Positions 1 to 4,820 of a stretch of 8,991 nt of DNA are shown piece after piece. The first letter of the stretch is position 1; each line of letters opens with the position of its first letter. The stretch lies in contig JAEWGQ010000138.1 in NCBI GenBank assembly GCA_023388235.1, positions 1 to 8,991 of the forward strand, read 5' to 3'. Under the pieces are notes generated by a model. That model made no database searches. It worked only from the letters and a program-made list of their open reading frames with translations, and was not told the DNA's origin. The translations under genes and the position numbers were made by a program. Origin of the DNA: Actinomycetes bacterium (GTDB taxonomy: Bacteria > Actinomycetota > Actinomycetes > Actinomycetales > Cellulomonadaceae).

Positions 1-2320
1 GGCCGGACGACGGCGACAGCGTCACCACCGACCCCGGGGCCGCCGTCCCGGCGGGGGACTGCGCCGCCACCAGCCCGGCGGCGAGGTCGGAGGGGACGGG
101 TGCGCCGACGGCGACCGAGAAGCCCGCGCCGGCGAGCGCCGCCCGGGCGGACGCCTGGTCGCGCCCCACGACGGACGGCACCGGCACCTGCTTGCCGACC
201 ACCTCGTCGGGACCCGCGGCGGCGAAGGCCGGGACCGCGACGCCGTCGAGCGCGCGGGTCATGAAGGCCTTCCAGATGGGCACCGCGACGGTCGACCCGA
301 ACATGTTCCGGACGAACCGCCCGTTCACGACCACCCGCTGCATGGGGATCATCGCGTCGGCGTGCCCCACCCAGATCGCGGTCGCCCGCAGCGGCGTGTA
401 CCCGACGAACCAGGTGTGCTCGTTGCGGGTCGTCGTGCCCGTCTTGCCCGCGGCCGGGAAGGGCGGCGGGTCCGTGGCGGCGGTCCCGGACCAGACGTTC
501 TGCAGCGCGTGGTTCACGGCGTTCGCGACGCGCGGCTCGAGGGCGCCCGGCGTGCAGGACTGCGGGGGCACCGGCAGGGCGGCGCCGTCGGTGTCCACGA
601 CGCTCGTGATGGCGACGGGGGTGCAGTACGTGCCGCCCGCCGCGAACCCGGCGAACGCCGCGGCCATCGACAGCGGCGCGACGGACTGGCTGCCGAGGAC
701 GTTCGCGGGCAGCGGGTCGAACGGGCCGTCGCCGGACTGGCCGCCCGCGCGGTGGATGCCCAGCGCGGTGGCGGTGTCCATGATCCCGCAGAGGTTCAGG
801 CGGGACGCCATCGCGATGTAGCCGGAGTTCACGGAGTTCTTCGTGGCGTCGAGCACGGTCATGATGCCGCCGGACCGCGGGCCCTCCGCGTTGCTGAAGG
901 TGTACTCGGTGGCCCCGTTCAGGCGGGTGCACGGGGCGGAGAACTCCCGGAACCGGTACGAGAACCGCCGGGCGTCCACCTTCTCCGAGAGGTTGTGGCC
1001 CTCCTTGATCCACTCGGCGAGGGTGAACGGCTTGAACGTCGAGCCCGGGGGGAACCCGCTGCCGCCCCCGTAGGCGAAGTCGGTGTTGTAGTTGACGGCC
1101 GTCTCGCGGTCCCCGTGCTCCTGGGTGTTGTTGTACGCCCGGTTCTGCGCCATCGAGGTGATCCGGCCGGTGCCCGGCTCGACGGTGACCAGGGACGTGG
1201 CGATGCCCGACGGGTCGTCGGCGGGGATGCCGCGCTGCAGCTCCTCGGCGGCGGCCGTCTGCTCGCGGGGGTCGAGCGTCGTGGTGATGGTGAGGCCGCC
1301 GCGGTACAGCCGGTCGACGCGCTCGCTCTCCGTCGCGCCGAACGCGGGGTCGTTGCGGAACACCTTCGTCACGTAGTCGCAGAAGAACCCGGACCCGGGG
1401 ACCGCCGCCCCCGCCGCCATGCAGCCGACCGTGGGGTCCGAGACGTGCAGGGTGTCGGCCAGCGGGGTCGCCACCGCCGCGCGGTACTCGTCGTCGGACA
1501 GGTGGCCCTGCTCCCGCATGAGGCGCAGCACCACGTCGCGGCGGCGCTGCGCGTCCTCGGGGTTGCGGATCGGGTCGAGCGCGGTGGGGCTCTGCGTGAC
1601 GCCCGCGATGGTGGCGGCCTCGACCGGGGTGATCTCGGCGGCCGGCTTGGAGAAGTACCGCTGGGCGGCGGCCTGGACGCCGTACGTGTTCACGCCGAAC
1701 TGCGCGATGTTGAGGTACGCCTCGAGGATCTCGTCCTTCGTCATCTCCTGCTCGAGGGCGATGGCGAGCTTGGCCTCCCGCAGCTTGCGGGCGTACCCCT
1801 GCGGCCCGTCGGCCTCGCGCGCCGCCTCGGCCCCCGCGAGGTCGCCCTGCCGGACCGCCTGCTCGATGAGGACGTTCTTGATGTACTGCTGCGTCAGCGT
1901 GGACGCGCCCTCGGTGCGCTGCGGGTGCTGCAGGTTGCGGACCAGCGCGCGCACCATGCCCTCGGGGTCGATGCCGCCGTGCTGGTAGAACCGCTTGTCC
2001 TCCGTGGCGACGACGGCCTGCCGCAGCGGCTCGGACACCGCGTCGAGCGGGACGACCTCGCGGTTCTCCGCCCAGAACACGGCGAGCACCGTGCCGTCCG
2101 CGGCGAGCATCGTGGAGCGCTCCGACAGCGGCTGCCGCTCGAGGGCGGTCGGCAGGTCGTCGAACGCCTCGACGGCCATCGCGGTGGTCCCGTTCGCCAC
2201 CGCGACCGTCGGCAGCAGCAGCCCGGCCGTCAGCAGCCCGCCCGCCGCGGCCGTGAGCACGAACGCGACCAGCAGCGCCACCGCCCTGACGACGGACATG
2301 CGGCGCGCGGACGTGGCCAT
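1..2320 (-). CDS. Class A penicillin-binding protein (transglycosylase/transpeptidase) with C-terminal PASTA domain, partial at its 3' end
   Basis: Bifunctional peptidoglycan synthase: it polymerises lipid II glycan chains and cross-links stem peptides outside the membrane. The 773 visible residues read without interruption from ATG at 2320 off the left edge. Residues 1-8 are a short basic tail and about 10-42 one membrane anchor. The glycosyltransferase domain (about 60-280) shows TEDKRFYQHGG (catalytic Glu107), EGASTLTQQ (138-145), RKLREAK (178-184) and KDEILEAYLN (195-204), with an extra stretch of about 25 residues between the second and third motifs. The transpeptidase domain carries S427-T-F-K430, S496-V-N498 and K626-T-G628. 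Residues about 713-770 resemble one PASTA repeat, as in actinobacterial PonA/PBP1 proteins. No Shine-Dalgarno precedes 2320; a -10-like hexamer ends 7 nt before the ATG, suggesting a leaderless mRNA. An in-frame ATG at 2299 would shorten the tail by 7 residues. All catalytic residues are intact. The family is certain; the exact paralogue is not. Confidence 0.95.
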   Translation of the reverse strand, partial: MATSARRMSVVRAVALLVAFVLTAAAGGLLTAGLLLPTVAVANGTTAMAVEAFDDLPTALERQPLSERSTMLAADGTVLAVFWAENREVVPLDAVSEPLRQAVVATEDKRFYQHGGIDPEGMVRALVRNLQHPQRTEGASTLTQQYIKNVLIEQAVRQGDLAGAEAAREADGPQGYARKLREAKLAIALEQEMTKDEILEAYLNIAQFGVNTYGVQAAAQRYFSKPAAEITPVEAATIAGVTQSPTALDPIRNPEDAQRRRDVVLRLMREQGHLSDDEYRAAVATPLADTLHVSDPTVGCMAAGAAVPGSGFFCDYVTKVFRNDPAFGATESERVDRLYRGGLTITTTLDPREQTAAAEELQRGIPADDPSGIATSLVTVEPGTGRITSMAQNRAYNNTQEHGDRETAVNYNTDFAYGGGSGFPPGSTFKPFTLAEWIKEGHNLSEKVDARRFSYRFREFSAPCTRLNGATEYTFSNAEGPRSGGIMTVLDATKNSVNSGYIAMASRLNLCGIMDTATALGIHRAGGQSGDGPFDPLPANVLGSQSVAPLSMAAAFAGFAAGGTYCTPVAITSVVDTDGAALPVPPQSCTPGALEPRVANAVNHALQNVWSGTAATDPPPFPAAGKTGTTTRNEHTWFVGYTPLRATAIWVGHADAMIPMQRVVVNGRFVRNMFGSTVAVPIWKAFMTRALDGVAVPAFAAAGPDEVVGKQVPVPSVVGRDQASARAALAGAGFSVAVGAPVPSDLAAGLVAAQSPAGTAAPGSVVTLSPSSG

Positions 2321-2327
2321 GCCCGTC

Positions 2328-2333
2328 ACGCTA
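2328..2333 (-). promoter_or_regulatory. Probable -10 element of a leaderless promoter for the penicillin-binding protein
   Basis: Reading the minus strand, TAGCGT is followed by 7 nt (GACGGGC) and then the ATG at 2320. This places the expected transcription start at or next to the A of the start codon. No purine-rich ribosome binding site lies between them, and no convincing -35 hexamer is visible. The same arrangement recurs at other genes in this window. Confidence 0.5.
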
Positions 2334-2359
2334 GGACCGGCGCTCGCGGGGCGCGCACC

Positions 2360-2378
2360 GGGCGGAGGCCGTCCGCCC
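2360..2378. repeat. Inverted repeat in the divergent PBP / DUF2087 intergenic region
   Basis: GGGCGGA (2360-2366) and TCCGCCC (2372-2378) are perfect reverse complements with a 5-nt centre. The dyad lies just upstream of where the -35 of the PBP promoter would fall, so it could be an operator. In such GC-rich DNA short dyads also arise by chance, so function is uncertain. Confidence 0.35.
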
Positions 2379-2385
2379 AGAACCA

Positions 2386-2419
2386 CCCGCGGCGGATGAG
2401 CCGGCGGCGCCCGCGGCGG
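2386..2419. repeat. Pair of 10-bp direct repeats, CCCGCGGCGG, spaced 24 bp apart
   Basis: CCCGCGGCGG occurs at 2386-2395 and again at 2410-2419, both between the two divergent promoters. The 24-bp spacing is a little over two helical turns. It may be a binding-site pair or simple GC-rich low complexity; nothing in the sequence decides between these. Confidence 0.3.
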
Positions 2420-2451
2420 GAATGACCTGTCGCGCGCCGGTCCGCGCTGCC

Positions 2452-2457
2452 TACGCT
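2452..2457 (+). promoter_or_regulatory. Probable -10 element of a leaderless promoter for the DUF2087 gene
   Basis: TACGCT is followed by 6 nt (GCCCGC) and ATG at 2464, with no Shine-Dalgarno between. The 16-bp block at 2451-2466 matches the one before the oxidoreductase gene (5711-5726) at 15 positions. This shared block is the main reason to take it as a real leaderless start. Confidence 0.55.
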
Positions 2458-2463
2458 GCCCGC

Positions 2464-2757
2464 ATGGACGCCACAGCGGACCCCGTCGCAGCCGCCGCCC
2501 GGTTCCTCGTGCGCGGCCGGCTCGAGCAGCTCCCGCGACGGCGCGCCGACCGGGACCTGGTGCTGCGCTGGGTCGCCCAGGGCGTGCTCCCGCTGGACGA
2601 GCCGGTCGCCGAGCGCGAGCTCACCGGCCGGCTCGCGGACCTGGCGCGCGACCCCGTGGGCCTGCGGCGCGAGCTCGTGGACGCCGGCCTGGTGACCCGC
2701 ACCCGCGACGGCGCGGAGTACTGGCGCACCCGGGTCACGGAGTTCGACCCGGTCTGA
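2464..2757 (+). CDS. DUF2087 domain-containing small protein
   Basis: A 97-residue protein of unknown biochemical role. Residues about 14-89 fit the DUF2087 pattern: a FLxxGRLxQLPxRRxxRxxVLRW-type opening, a middle helix, then LRRELVDAGLVTRTRDGAEYWR (68-89), which resembles a winged-helix closing segment. The family often appears as a stand-alone protein or fused to regulatory HTH domains, so a nucleic-acid-binding role is possible but unproven. It is soluble, with no signal peptide or membrane segment. ATG 2464 is chosen because the domain begins about 13 residues later and a -10-like hexamer lies 6 nt upstream. An upstream in-frame ATG at 2422 would place the promoter element inside the coding region and is less likely. 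The gene diverges from the PBP and converges on the STAS gene with 34 bp between stop codons. Confidence 0.85.
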   Translation: MDATADPVAAAARFLVRGRLEQLPRRRADRDLVLRWVAQGVLPLDEPVAERELTGRLADLARDPVGLRRELVDAGLVTRTRDGAEYWRTRVTEFDPV

Positions 2758-2775
2758 GCCCGCCGGCGCTGGACC

Positions 2776-2790
2776 CCGCCCGCCGGGCGG
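2776..2790. terminator. Short GC hairpin between convergent genes, possible bidirectional terminator
   Basis: CCGCCC (2776-2781) pairs with GGGCGG (2785-2790) around a 3-nt loop. It sits in the gap between the DUF2087 stop and the convergent STAS stop. There is no T tract, but actinobacterial intrinsic terminators often lack one. Confidence 0.45.
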
Positions 2791-2791
2791 C

Positions 2792-3130
2792 TCAGCCCAG
2801 CGCGGCGGAGGCGTCCGCGACGGACCCGTGCGGCGGCAGCACGCGGACCATCGTCGTCAGCGTGAGCACGTCGAGCACCTGCCCGGACGGCCGGGCGATC
2901 GCGAGGTCGCCGCCGGCGGTCCGGGCGAGCCGGAGCGCGGCGACGAGCGACCCGAGCCCGGACGAGTCCAGGAACGTGGTCTCCTCCAGGTCGACGACGA
3001 CCTTGCTGCCGCCCGCCTGCACGAGGTCGGCGACCACCGACGTCAGCTCCGGGGCGTCCGCGGCGGTGAGCCGGCCCCGCGGCCGCACCACGACGAGGGG
3101 GCCACCGCTCCGCTGCACCGCGATCTCCAC
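2792..3130 (-). CDS. STAS-domain protein (anti-sigma factor antagonist type)
   Basis: A 112-residue single-domain protein of the SpoIIAA/RsbV-like STAS fold. Members bind and sequester anti-sigma kinases when unphosphorylated and release them when a conserved serine is phosphorylated. The sequence shows the expected order: an N-terminal strand VVVRPRGRLTAADAPEL (13-29), a central strand KVVVDLEETTFLD (43-55), then the phosphoacceptor loop DSSGLG (55-60) leading into a helix. All are intact, so it should be phosphorylatable. GTG at 3130 is chosen because AGGAG lies 6 nt upstream (3137-3141). No anti-sigma kinase, sigma factor or PP2C phosphatase is adjacent, so its partners must be encoded elsewhere. 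Regulation of a stress-type sigma factor is the usual role, but the target cannot be read from here. It could also be a scaffold STAS in a larger signalling complex. Confidence 0.9.
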   Translation of the reverse strand: MEIAVQRSGGPLVVVRPRGRLTAADAPELTSVVADLVQAGGSKVVVDLEETTFLDSSGLGSLVAALRLARTAGGDLAIARPSGQVLDVLTLTTMVRVLPPHGSVADASAALG

Positions 3131-3136
3131 GCACCG

Positions 3137-3177
3137 CTCCTCTCGCCGCCGGCGACGTGCCGGGCGGGCACAGCCTA
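3137..3177 (-). promoter_or_regulatory. Promoter -10 and ribosome binding site for the STAS gene
   Basis: On the minus strand TAGGCT (3172-3177) is a good actinobacterial -10. About 35 nt of leader follow, ending in AGGAG (3137-3141), 6 nt before the GTG at 3130. Unlike several neighbours, this gene has a classical leader. No clear -35 is visible. Confidence 0.5.
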
Positions 3178-3203
3178 GGGTCCGGACGGCACCCCCTGCC
3201 CCT

Positions 3204-3518
3204 TCAGGCGCGCGGCTCGACCCGGGCGGCGTGCCGGGGCAGGTCGTCGTCCCCCAGGTCGGTGCGCCAGCCGCCGACCACCCGCAGGCCGGCGACGTCG
3301 AGGTGCGGGGCGATGATGTCCCCCAGCGGCGTGGGCCAGTCGGGTGCGGCGAGCAGGTCCTGGCCCAGCGGCGCGCCGGCGGCGTCGTGCACGGTCAGCC
3401 GCCACACGAGGCCGTCCGCCCCGGCGGGGCCGGGGGAGTGGACCGCCACCGTGCGCGCCCGTGCGAGGGTCGCCTCGTCCAGCGTGGTGAGCCGTGGCAG
3501 ATGGTCGTGGTGCGGCAC
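3204..3518 (-). CDS. Hypothetical protein, 104 residues
   Basis: I do not recognise a family. The protein is soluble-looking and acidic in its C-terminal half, with no signal peptide, membrane segment or cysteine. It opens with a His-containing stretch, MPHHDHLPRL, then has alternating strand-like segments: ARTVAVHSP (21-29), GLVWRLTVHDAAG (35-47) and AGLRVVGGWRTDL (76-88). It is judged real because nearly every third codon position is G or C in this frame, and because GGGAGG (3524-3529) stands 5 nt before the GTG at 3518. The overlapping longer frame on the same strand is Arg/Gly/Pro-rich and looks like an artefact. It lies just upstream of the STAS gene in the same direction (73-bp gap), but that gene has its own promoter, so a functional link is weak. 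Confidence 0.65.
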   Translation of the reverse strand: MPHHDHLPRLTTLDEATLARARTVAVHSPGPAGADGLVWRLTVHDAAGAPLGQDLLAAPDWPTPLGDIIAPHLDVAGLRVVGGWRTDLGDDDLPRHAARVEPRA

Positions 3519-3523
3519 CGTCG

Positions 3524-3540
3524 CCTCCCTCGGACGAGGG
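3524..3540 (-). promoter_or_regulatory. Shine-Dalgarno overlapped by a palindrome, upstream of the 104-residue gene
   Basis: CCCTCG and CGAGGG form a perfect 6-bp dyad with a 2-nt centre (3527-3540). Its downstream arm shares three G residues with the ribosome binding site GGGAGG (3524-3529), 5 nt before the GTG. It could be an operator for a DNA-binding regulator. A 2-nt loop is too tight for the whole arm to fold in RNA, so an operator is likelier than a riboregulatory hairpin. Confidence 0.4.
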
Positions 3541-3600
3541 CATCATGTGCACGGTTCCCGGGCGTCCGGCTCCCGCCGAGCGGGTGAAACCGGCGCCGCG

Positions 3601-3617
3601 CGGGGCGGGTGGCCCCG
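3601..3617. terminator. Second GC hairpin downstream of the tRNA operon
   Basis: CGGGGC (3601-3606) pairs with GCCCCG (3612-3617) around a 5-nt loop. It lies 9 bp beyond the main terminator hairpin, on the side that minus-strand transcription reaches next. It may be a backup terminator after tRNA-Phe. No T tract is present. Confidence 0.35.
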
Positions 3618-3626
3618 GGAACGACG

Positions 3627-3658
3627 AAGCCCCGCGTCGCCTGGGGCGAGCGGGGCTT
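3627..3658 (-). terminator. Strong hairpin terminator of the tRNA operon
   Basis: AAGCCCCGC (3627-3635) pairs with GCGGGGCTT (3650-3658). Inside, TCGCC (3637-3641) pairs with GGCGA (3645-3649) around a 3-nt loop, with one unpaired G. This gives a 14-bp stem. It begins 6 nt after the 3' end of tRNA-Phe on the transcribed (minus) strand and is followed there by the moderately T-rich CGTCGTTCC, as expected for the end of a stable-RNA operon. Confidence 0.8.
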
Positions 3659-3664
3659 GCGACG

Positions 3665-3737
3665 TGGCTCCGACCGGCGTCGATCCGGTGACCTTTCGAT
3701 TTTCAGTCGAACGCTCTACCAACTGAGCTACAGAGCC
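3665..3737 (-). tRNA. tRNA-Phe (anticodon GAA)
   Basis: A 73-nt cloverleaf on the minus strand. The acceptor GGCTCTG pairs with CGGAGCC (one U-G pair) with discriminator A. The D arm has the usual AGCTCAGTTGGTAGAGC. The anticodon stem TTCGA/TCGAA holds the loop CTGAAAA with anticodon GAA at 3702-3704, and the T stem is ACCGG/CCGGT. CCA is not encoded. The T loop reads ATCGACG, so position 54 is A rather than the near-universal T. It is the last tRNA of a Glu-Asp-Phe operon and is followed immediately by the terminator hairpin. Confidence 0.95.
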
Positions 3738-3747
3738 TCGGACGACG

Positions 3748-3771
3748 ACGCCGGTCCGAGTGGACCGGCGT
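3748..3771 (-). other. Perfect 10-bp hairpin in the Asp-Phe tRNA spacer
   Basis: ACGCCGGTCC (3748-3757) and GGACCGGCGT (3762-3771) are exact reverse complements with a 4-nt loop. In the minus-strand precursor the hairpin starts 8 nt after tRNA-Asp and ends 11 nt before tRNA-Phe. It could guide processing, act as a partial terminator that lowers tRNA-Phe relative to Glu and Asp, or be a remnant of duplicated tRNA sequence. Nine nucleotides of one arm also occur in the T arm of tRNA-Phe. Confidence 0.6.
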
Positions 3772-3778
3772 TATCGAG

Positions 3779-3852
3779 CGACCCCGACGGGACTTGAACC
3801 CGCGACCTCCGCCGTGACAGGGCGGCGCGCTAACCAACTGCGCTACGGGGCC
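3779..3852 (-). tRNA. tRNA-Asp (anticodon GTC)
   Basis: A 74-nt cloverleaf on the minus strand. The acceptor GGCCCCG pairs with CGGGGTC (one G-U) with discriminator G, as expected for Asp. The anticodon stem CCGCC/GGCGG holds the loop CTGTCAC with GTC at 3816-3818. The T arm is standard, with TTCAAGT in the loop, and CCA is not encoded. It is the middle gene of the operon, 36 nt after tRNA-Glu and 41 nt before tRNA-Phe. Confidence 0.96.
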
Positions 3853-3888
3853 TCGTAGTGAGACCTAGTCTTCCACATGCACTGGTCG

Positions 3889-3961
3889 TACCCCCAACGG
3901 GATTCGAACCCGTGCTACCGCCGTGAAAGGGCGGGGTCCTGGGCCGCTAGACGATGGGGGC
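3889..3961 (-). tRNA. tRNA-Glu (anticodon TTC)
   Basis: A 73-nt cloverleaf on the minus strand. The acceptor GCCCCCA pairs with TGGGGGT (G1-U72, common in actinobacterial tRNA-Glu) with discriminator A. The anticodon stem CCGCC/GGCGG holds the loop CTTTCAC with TTC at 3925-3927. The T loop is TTCGAAT and CCA is not encoded. It is the first gene of the operon, about 40 nt downstream of the promoter -10. Confidence 0.96.
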
Positions 3962-4000
3962 TTGCGCCCCTGACGTCGAGGCGTCTTCAGACCGGTGACG

Positions 4001-4029
4001 ATCATACGGGGTAGAACGCCGAACGCCAA
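4001..4029 (-). promoter_or_regulatory. Promoter of the tRNA Glu-Asp-Phe operon
   Basis: On the minus strand TTGGCG (4024-4029) and TATGAT (4001-4006) are separated by exactly 17 bp. This is the best -35/-10 pair in the window. Transcription should start near 3994, leaving a leader of about 33 nt before tRNA-Glu. Its -35 lies about 20 bp from the start of the divergent metallopeptidase gene. Confidence 0.8.
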
Positions 4030-4036
4030 AGTCGGC

Positions 4037-4042
4037 CAGGAT
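4037..4042 (+). promoter_or_regulatory. Possible -10 (or ribosome binding) element before the metallopeptidase gene
   Basis: CAGGAT is followed by 6 nt (GGACCC) and GTG at 4049. This is the spacing seen at the leaderless-type starts elsewhere in the window, although the first base is C instead of T. The AGGA inside it could instead act as a weak Shine-Dalgarno for GTG 4049 or 4052. Confidence 0.35.
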
Positions 4043-4048
4043 GGACCC

Positions 4049-4402
4049 GTGGTGGACATGTCGCGGGAGGACTTCGAGGACGCCGTCCGGGACGGGCTGG
4101 ACCTGGTCCCGCCCGAGCTCGCGGCCCGGATGGACAACGTCGTCGTGCTGGTCGAGGACGACGCCCCGGCGGACGACCCGGAGCTGCTCGGGCTGTACGA
4201 GGGCGTGCCGCTGACGGAGCGCGGCGAGTTCTGGGCGGCCGGGTCGCTGCCGGACCGGATCACGATCTTCCGGCGCCCGACGCTCGCGATCTGCGCGAGC
4301 CGCGAGGAGGTCGCCGAGGAGGTCGCGGTGACGGTGGTGCACGAGATCGCCCACCACTTCGGCATCGACGACGCCCGGCTGCACGCCCTGGGCTGGGGGT
4401 GA
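4049..4402 (+). CDS. Zincin-like metallopeptidase family protein
   Basis: A 117-residue protein of the small Zincin_1 metallopeptidase-like family found widely in actinobacteria; its substrate is unknown. The C terminus carries VVHEIAHHFGIDDARLHALGWG (96-117), a full HExxH zinc motif (H98, E99, H102) with a downstream G105 and D107 typical of zincins. The N-terminal MSREDFEDAV and MDNVVVLVED segments also match the family. There is no signal peptide, so it should be cytoplasmic. GTG 4049 is preferred because family members usually begin M-x-x-M-(S/T)-R-E and because of the upstream hexamer; GTG 4052 or ATG 4058 are alternatives. It is divergent from the tRNA operon and 70 bp upstream of the repressor gene, from which it is separated by an AT-rich stretch. 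Confidence 0.85.
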   Translation: MVDMSREDFEDAVRDGLDLVPPELAARMDNVVVLVEDDAPADDPELLGLYEGVPLTERGEFWAAGSLPDRITIFRRPTLAICASREEVAEEVAVTVVHEIAHHFGIDDARLHALGWG

Positions 4403-4430
4403 CCGGATGGCTTCCTCTCAGCGCCCTTCT

Positions 4431-4464
4431 TCGATAACATCGCCGAACAACGATCAATCAGGAT
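4431..4464 (+). promoter_or_regulatory. AT-rich promoter/operator region of the arsR-CDF pair
   Basis: Positions 4431-4460 are 13/30 G+C, far below the surrounding DNA. The stretch contains the dyad CGAT-AAC-ATCG (4432-4442), a related CGAACAACGATC (4444-4455), and CAGGAT (4459-4464), a -10-like hexamer 8 nt before GTG 4473. ArsR/SmtB repressors usually bind AT-rich dyads around their own promoter, so this is the natural place for the autoregulatory operator. The exact half-sites are not clear. Confidence 0.5.
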
Positions 4465-4472
4465 CCGGCGGC

Positions 4473-4820
4473 GTGCTGCACGACCACGCCGGCGTCCCCG
4501 CCCACCGGCACCGGGACGTCGCGCAGGTGCTGCACGCGCTGGCGGACCCCACGCGACTGTCGCTGGTGCACCTGCTCGCCGAGGCGCCGCGGCGGGTCGT
4601 CGACCTCACCGGGGCCCTCGGCCTCGCGCAGTCGACGGTCTCCGCGCACCTCGCGACGCTGCGGGCCGCCGGGCTCGTCGTCGCGACGCCCGAGGGCCGG
4701 GCGACGCGGTACGCCCTGGCCGACCCGGAGCTCGACGAGCTGCTCGGTGCCGCCGAGCGGCTGGTCGCGCGGACGGAGGGACGGCGATGGGACACGGGCA
4801 CGGGCACGACCACGGCGTGA
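4473..4820 (+). CDS. ArsR/SmtB-family metal-responsive transcriptional repressor
   Basis: A 115-residue winged-helix repressor. Residues 17-35 (AQVLHALADPTRLSLVHLL) are the classic ArsR opening helix. Residues 42-69 contain the helix-turn-helix, with recognition helix AQSTVSAHLATLRAAGL, and 70-82 form the wing (ATPEGRATRYALA). The CxC arsenic-site motif is absent. With GTG 4473 the protein begins MLHDHAGVPAHRHRD, giving four histidines and an aspartate within 13 residues. N-terminal His ligands are known in metal sensors such as NmtR, so Zn, Ni or Co sensing is plausible but unproven. An in-frame ATG at 4407, 4 nt after the metallopeptidase stop, would add 22 polar residues. I prefer 4473 because the intervening DNA looks like promoter. 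Its last ten codons overlap the transporter gene, implying co-expression and autoregulation. Confidence 0.85.
   Translation: MLHDHAGVPAHRHRDVAQVLHALADPTRLSLVHLLAEAPRRVVDLTGALGLAQSTVSAHLATLRAAGLVVATPEGRATRYALADPELDELLGAAERLVARTEGRRWDTGTGTTTA

Noticed and set aside
362..2425. A 687-codon plus-strand open frame opposite the penicillin-binding protein
   Set aside because: It is an Arg/Gly/Val-rich shadow of the third-position GC bias. The minus strand encodes every catalytic motif of a class A PBP over the same DNA.
3157..3726. Plus-strand open frames across the 104-residue gene and the tRNA-Phe gene
   Set aside because: They cross a tRNA gene and its terminator and show Arg/Ala/Ser-rich composition, so they are unlikely to be coding.
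3861..3871. Small palindrome AGAC-CTA-GTCT in the Glu-Asp tRNA spacer
   Set aside because: Only 4-bp arms; too short to separate from chance, and much weaker than the hairpin in the Asp-Phe spacer.
3665..3961. tRNA cluster as an attachment site for an integrated element
   Set aside because: No integrase, no duplicated tRNA 3' end and no foreign-looking genes are present. The 9-nt repeat in the spacer is better explained by local structure.
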